Shown one piece after another: positions 5,696 through 8,802 of a stretch of 8,802 bases of DNA (positions within the stretch are counted from its first letter, which is position 1; each line of letters begins with the position of its first letter). The stretch comes from Methanobacteriota archaeon (GTDB lineage Archaea; Halobacteriota; Halobacteria; Halobacteriales; Halalkalicoccaceae): NCBI GenBank assembly GCA_022561895.1, contig JADFQH010000015.1:8860-17661 (forward strand). Reading direction: 5' to 3'. A program made the position numbers and the translations under genes. Below the pieces are notes generated by a model. The model saw nothing but the letters and a program-made list of their open reading frames with translations, had not been told where the DNA came from and did not search any database.

Positions 5696-6028
5696 ATGGA
5701 GCGTATCGTCGAAACGTCGGAGGTCCTCGGTGGCAAACCCCGAATCGCGGGACGGCGTATCTCAGTCTTGCAGATCAAAGACTGGACCGACAGCGGCCGC
5801 TCCCCGACTCGAATCGCCGCCGACTACGATCTCGATCTCGCGGATGTACATGCCGCACTCACCTATTATTGCGATCGTCCAGAGGAGATGAGCGAGTGGC
5901 GTGCCACGAAGCTACGCTCGAACGAAAGCTACAGGAGCGCGAAATCGCCGGGCCTGAGGACCGACCGGACCACCTCAATCCCAATCGGGATTCCGTATCG
6001 CCCCGATAACTCTTCGTATTCCGTGTGA
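5696..6028 (+). CDS. DUF433 (VapB45-like) antitoxin-type protein with an apparent C-terminal frameshift
   Basis: The first 65-69 residues are a clear DUF433 domain: IVETSEVLGGKPRIAGRRIS (residues 4-23), then helix-turn-helix-like segments through SPTRIAADYDLDLADVHAAL (36-55) and YYCDRPEEM. DUF433 proteins are winged-helix-like and are commonly encoded just before a DUF5615 PIN-like toxin. They are thought to act as DNA-binding antitoxins. After about residue 69 (codon at 5900) the sequence in this frame becomes Ser- and Arg-rich and unlike the family. The frame one base off carries a typical tail instead (HEATLERKLQEREIAGPED) and ends at a TAA at 6007-6009. A single base lost near 5900-5902 explains this, and the restored protein would be about 105 aa. 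As it stands the protein is 110 aa with a replaced tail. ATG 5696 has a good GGAG. Confidence 0.8.
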   Translation: MERIVETSEVLGGKPRIAGRRISVLQIKDWTDSGRSPTRIAADYDLDLADVHAALTYYCDRPEEMSEWRATKLRSNESYRSAKSPGLRTDRTTSIPIGIPYRPDNSSYSV

Positions 6029-6353
6029 TGAACACGTCGATCCGGAGCTACGGAAGGCCCTCGATACGGAGCACAAAACGGAACACGTACTCGCTGTCGA
6101 TGAACTCGGTGCTGGAACCGACGACGACGTAATTTGGGAGTACGCGGTCGAACACCGCTATTTCGTCCTCACCAACGACAGGGACTTCATTGACGGAACA
6201 GTCCAGCGCATCGAGGAGCACCCCGGTGTTCTCCGGTATCGTGGACAACCGACCATCGGCGACGTTCTCCGTGTGATCCGTGCAATCGACACCTATCTGA
6301 GTACCGAGGAAATCGCTGGCGTCGAATTTCGCGTACCGGACGAGTGGATCTAA
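6006..6353 (+). pseudogene. DUF5615 PIN-like toxin reading frame without a canonical start codon
   Basis: My translation in this frame gives 115 residues ending at TAA 6351-6353. They have the DUF5615 (PIN-like, Mut7-C/VapC45-type) pattern: an N-terminal CDEHVDPELRKAL, then HVLAVDELGAGTDDDVIWEYA, and FVLTNDRDFID. The acidic residues expected of this putative RNase fold (Asp in CDEH, the DDD run, and the two Asp of NDRD) are present, with no internal stop. The frame opens after a TGA at 5955-5957, and no ATG, GTG or TTG occurs between there and the conserved core. Where the start would be expected, 6006-6009 reads ATAA. An ATGA there would give M-T-L-R-I-P-C-D-E-H overlapping the restored antitoxin's stop codon. 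I therefore call it a start-less toxin gene, probably not translated. Use of AUA as a start cannot be excluded. Confidence 0.7.
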
Positions 6354-6423
6354 CAGTGTAGATCGACGATAATTCATTCGAATTTCGCAACCTCGCTTCG
6401 CTTTTCACAGCGTATCGTGTCCC

Positions 6424-6429
6424 TTATTA
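6424..6429 (+). promoter_or_regulatory. TATA-like box for leaderless carB
   Basis: TTATTA is centred 27-28 nt before ATG 6454 and would place the 5' end of the mRNA at or next to the start codon. A GGAG (6448-6451) lies only 2 nt from the ATG, too near to act as a Shine-Dalgarno. The rest of the gap (6354-6423) is AT-richer and includes an ATTCGAAT palindrome (6374-6381) and a short T-rich stretch (about 6396-6406) that could end the upstream transcript. Confidence 0.5.
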
Positions 6430-6453
6430 CGATGTGCGAACTGGATCGGAGTG

Positions 6454-8802
6454 ATGACCGACGAGGACACGACTCGGACGATTCTGCTCATTGGTAGTGG
6501 CCCCATCCAGATCGGACAGGCCGCAGAGTTCGACTACTCCGGCGCACAGGCCTGCCGGGCACTCCGAGAGGAGGGAGTCCGGGTCGTTCTCGTCAACTCG
6601 AACCCCGCGACGATCATGACCGATCCCGAGATGGCCGATAAGGTGTATATCGAACCCATCACGACCGAAGCCATTTCGGAGATAATTAGAAAGGAAAATC
6701 CCGATGGCGTGATCGCGGGACTCGGCGGACAGACTGGACTCAACGTGAGCGCCGAACTCGCAGAAGAGGGCGTGCTCGAAGAGCACGACGTCGAGATCAT
6801 GGGCACACCACTCGAAACGATCTACGCGACCGAGGACCGCGAACTGTTTCGTCACCGGATGGAGGAGATCGGCCAGCCGGTCCCCAGCTCACGTACGATA
6901 GAATCGATGGGCGAAATCGAAGGCGCAGTCGAGGACGTAGGCGGCCTGCCAGTCATTATGCGTACGACCTACACTCTCGGTGGCAGTGGGTCGGGTGTCG
7001 TAGGGGAGATGGACGAACTGAAAGAATCAGTCCGTAAGGGACTCAGACTCTCGCGGAACAACGAGGTCCTTCTCACCGAGTCCATCGCGGGCTGGGTCGA
7101 GTTGGAGTACGAGGTGATGCGCGACGCCGACGATTCGTGTATCATCATCTGCAACATGGAGAACATCGACCCGATGGGGATTCACACCGGGGAATCGATG
7201 GTGGTGACGCCCTCGCAGGTGATCCCTGACGACGGCCATCAGGAGATGCGCACCGCGGCGCTCGACGTGATCCGCGAACTCGGAATCCAAGGAGGATGCA
7301 ACATCCAGTTCGCGTGGCGCGACGACGGCACGCCCGGTGGCGAGTACAGGGTCGTCGAGGTCAACCCCCGTGTGTCGCGCTCTTCGGCACTCGCTTCGAA
7401 AGCCACCGGATATCCTATCGCGCGCGTGACCGCGAAGGTTGCACTCGGAAAGCGACTTCACGAGATCGAAAACGAAATCACTGGAGAAACGACGGCGGCG
7501 TTCGAGCCAGCCATCGACTACGTGGTGACGAAGGTCCCGCGCTGGCCCAAGGACAAATTTAGTGAAGTGGAGTTCGATCTCGGCACGGCGATGAAAAGCA
7601 CCGGGGAAGCGATGTCGATCGGGCGAACATTTGAAGAAAGCCTATTGAAAGCGCTTCGTTCGACCGAGTACGATCCCGACGTGGTCTGGGATGAGCTTTC
7701 GGACGAGGAGTTAGAACGCGAGTACTTAGAAACCCCGACGCCGGATCGGCCGTATGCGATGTTTGAGGCCTTCGATCGGGGCTACTCTGTTGAGGAAGTC
7801 TGTGACCTGACGGGGATCCAGCCGTGGTATACGGAGCGCTATCGGAACATCGCCAACGCGGCGAGCGCCGCCCAAGAGGGCGACTTTTCGAGCGCCGCTG
7901 AGGTCGGCTTTACGAACGCACAGGTCGCCGCCGGGATCAGTGCAAGCGAGGCCTCGACGATCCCGCAAGCCGATGGTGGGACCATCGACACGGTCGAAGA
8001 CAGCTCCCCCGATCGGGATTTCAAGCAGGTCGACACCTGTGCCGGGGAGTTCGCTGCCTCGACGCCGTACTACTACTCTGCGCGCGCTCGCGGCGACCGG
8101 CTGGGTCGTGACGAGGTACAGGTGGACAGAGGAGTAAAGAGCGTCGTGATCGTCGGGGGCGGTCCCATCCGTATCGGACAGGGCGTCGAGTTCGATTACT
8201 GTACGGTGCATGCGGTACAGGCACTCAGGGAGACAGGGATCGAAACCCACGTCGTCAATAACAACCCTGAAACCGTCTCGACTGACTACGACACCTCCGA
8301 CGGCCTCTTTTTCGAGCCGATCACCGCAGAGGAGGTCGCGGACGTGATCGAAGCAACAGGAGCAGACGGCGCGATGATCCAGTTCGGCGGCCAGACCTCC
8401 GTGGACATCGGCGAACCCCTGAAAGAAGAGATCGAGCGTCGTGGACTCGATTGTGAGGTCCTCGGCACGACCGTTGATGCGATGGATCTCGCCGAGGACA
8501 GGGATCGTTTCAACCACCTGATGGACGAACTCGCCATTGCTCAGCCAGAGGGTGGAACGGCAACGAGCGAGGAAGAAGCGCTGGATCTCGCCCACGAGAT
8601 CGGCTATCCAGTACTCGTTCGTCCCTCCTACGTTCTCGGCGGGAGGGCAATGGAGGTCGTCGGCTCCGATTCGGAACTAAAGGAGTATATCGAGGAGGCA
8701 GTCAGAGTCAGTCCTGAAAAGCCGATCCTCGTCGATAAGTTTCTGGAGGGGGCTGTCGAACTCGATGTGGACGCGGTAGCGGATGGCGAGGACGTGCTGA
8801 TC
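6454..8802 (+). CDS. carB: Carbamoyl-phosphate synthase large subunit (5' 783 codons; truncated by window edge)
   Basis: I translated this frame from ATG 6454 and it is open to the last base, giving 783 of an expected 1050-1075 residues. CarB makes carbamoyl phosphate from bicarbonate, two ATP and ammonia delivered by the CarA glutaminase. The product feeds pyrimidine and arginine synthesis in the cytoplasm. The first half has LLIGSGPIQIGQAAEFDYSG (residues 11-30), NPATIMTD, GLGGQTGLN, and the ATP-grasp loop TLGGSGSG (174-181). Also present are ENIDPMGIHTGES and VNPRVSRSSALASKATGYP, with E302 and N304 as likely metal ligands. An oligomerisation region follows. The repeated second half begins with VVIVGGGPIRIGQGVEFDYC near residue 564 and continues with NNNPETVSTDYD, QFGGQTSVD and RPSYVLGGRAMEVV. 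The end of the second ATP-grasp domain and the MGS-like allosteric domain are outside the window. carA is not directly upstream. Confidence 0.97.
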   Translation, partial: MTDEDTTRTILLIGSGPIQIGQAAEFDYSGAQACRALREEGVRVVLVNSNPATIMTDPEMADKVYIEPITTEAISEIIRKENPDGVIAGLGGQTGLNVSAELAEEGVLEEHDVEIMGTPLETIYATEDRELFRHRMEEIGQPVPSSRTIESMGEIEGAVEDVGGLPVIMRTTYTLGGSGSGVVGEMDELKESVRKGLRLSRNNEVLLTESIAGWVELEYEVMRDADDSCIIICNMENIDPMGIHTGESMVVTPSQVIPDDGHQEMRTAALDVIRELGIQGGCNIQFAWRDDGTPGGEYRVVEVNPRVSRSSALASKATGYPIARVTAKVALGKRLHEIENEITGETTAAFEPAIDYVVTKVPRWPKDKFSEVEFDLGTAMKSTGEAMSIGRTFEESLLKALRSTEYDPDVVWDELSDEELEREYLETPTPDRPYAMFEAFDRGYSVEEVCDLTGIQPWYTERYRNIANAASAAQEGDFSSAAEVGFTNAQVAAGISASEASTIPQADGGTIDTVEDSSPDRDFKQVDTCAGEFAASTPYYYSARARGDRLGRDEVQVDRGVKSVVIVGGGPIRIGQGVEFDYCTVHAVQALRETGIETHVVNNNPETVSTDYDTSDGLFFEPITAEEVADVIEATGADGAMIQFGGQTSVDIGEPLKEEIERRGLDCEVLGTTVDAMDLAEDRDRFNHLMDELAIAQPEGGTATSEEEALDLAHEIGYPVLVRPSYVLGGRAMEVVGSDSELKEYIEEAVRVSPEKPILVDKFLEGAVELDVDAVADGEDVLI

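Noticed and set aside
6028..6132. Short plus-strand frame starting ATG 6028, considered as a new toxin start
   Set aside because: It is in a different frame from the DUF5615 core, stops after about 35 codons and encodes low-complexity Ser/Thr/Arg sequence.
6048..6377. Minus-strand 109-codon frame over the toxin region
   Set aside because: The plus strand encodes a recognisable DUF5615 pattern here. The minus frame is its antisense shadow with no family resemblance.
7726..8595. 289-codon minus-strand frame inside carB
   Set aside because: It is antisense to a highly conserved carB segment, and its sequence has no recognisable motif.
1..8802. Search for tRNA or rRNA genes, CRISPR repeats, insertion sequences or attachment sites
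   Set aside because: I saw no regularly spaced repeats, terminal inverted repeats, transposase motifs or tRNA-like cloverleaf sequence. All non-coding gaps are shorter than 200 bp. This is a reading by eye, not a covariance-model or repeat-finder search.

Overview
The window looks like chromosomal DNA from a halophilic archaeon (class Halobacteria). The predicted proteins are rich in Asp and Glu and poor in Lys. Coding DNA is GC-rich, with AT-rich islands only between genes. Several genes have a TATA-like box centred about 27-28 nt before the start codon and no usable Shine-Dalgarno, the pattern of leaderless archaeal transcripts. Two or three of the small genes resemble conserved families of unknown function found in haloarchaea. 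The genus cannot be resolved from this sequence alone.

Layout, left to right. (1) The 5' part of a PAS-domain sensory protein on the minus strand, cut by the window edge. (2) An AT-rich divergent promoter region. (3) An aldo/keto reductase (545-1393), a small acidic haloarchaeal protein (1437-1844), a five-helix membrane protein (1884-2705) and a Cys-rich DUF5815-like protein (2772-3299), all on the plus strand and mostly with their own promoters. (4) An S66/MccF-like LD-carboxypeptidase on the minus strand, whose stop codon abuts that of the DUF5815-like gene. (5) A divergently transcribed cytoplasmic sulfite-oxidase-family molybdoenzyme (4413-5669). (6) A DUF433/DUF5615 toxin-antitoxin type module (5696-6353). 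(7) The first 783 codons of carB, the large subunit of carbamoyl-phosphate synthase, running off the right edge.

Most of the window is ordinary housekeeping or conserved-hypothetical haloarchaeal sequence, and I see no large undescribed system. The most interesting locus is the DUF433/DUF5615 pair. The antitoxin-like gene appears frameshifted after its conserved domain. The toxin-like reading frame is full length with intact PIN-like acidic motifs, but has no ATG, GTG or TTG start. The junction reads ATAA exactly where an ATGA stop/start overlap would be expected. The module therefore looks recently inactivated at the level of initiation, unless a non-canonical start or recoding is used.

The genes do not form one obvious pathway. 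The window reads as a series of mostly independent transcription units.
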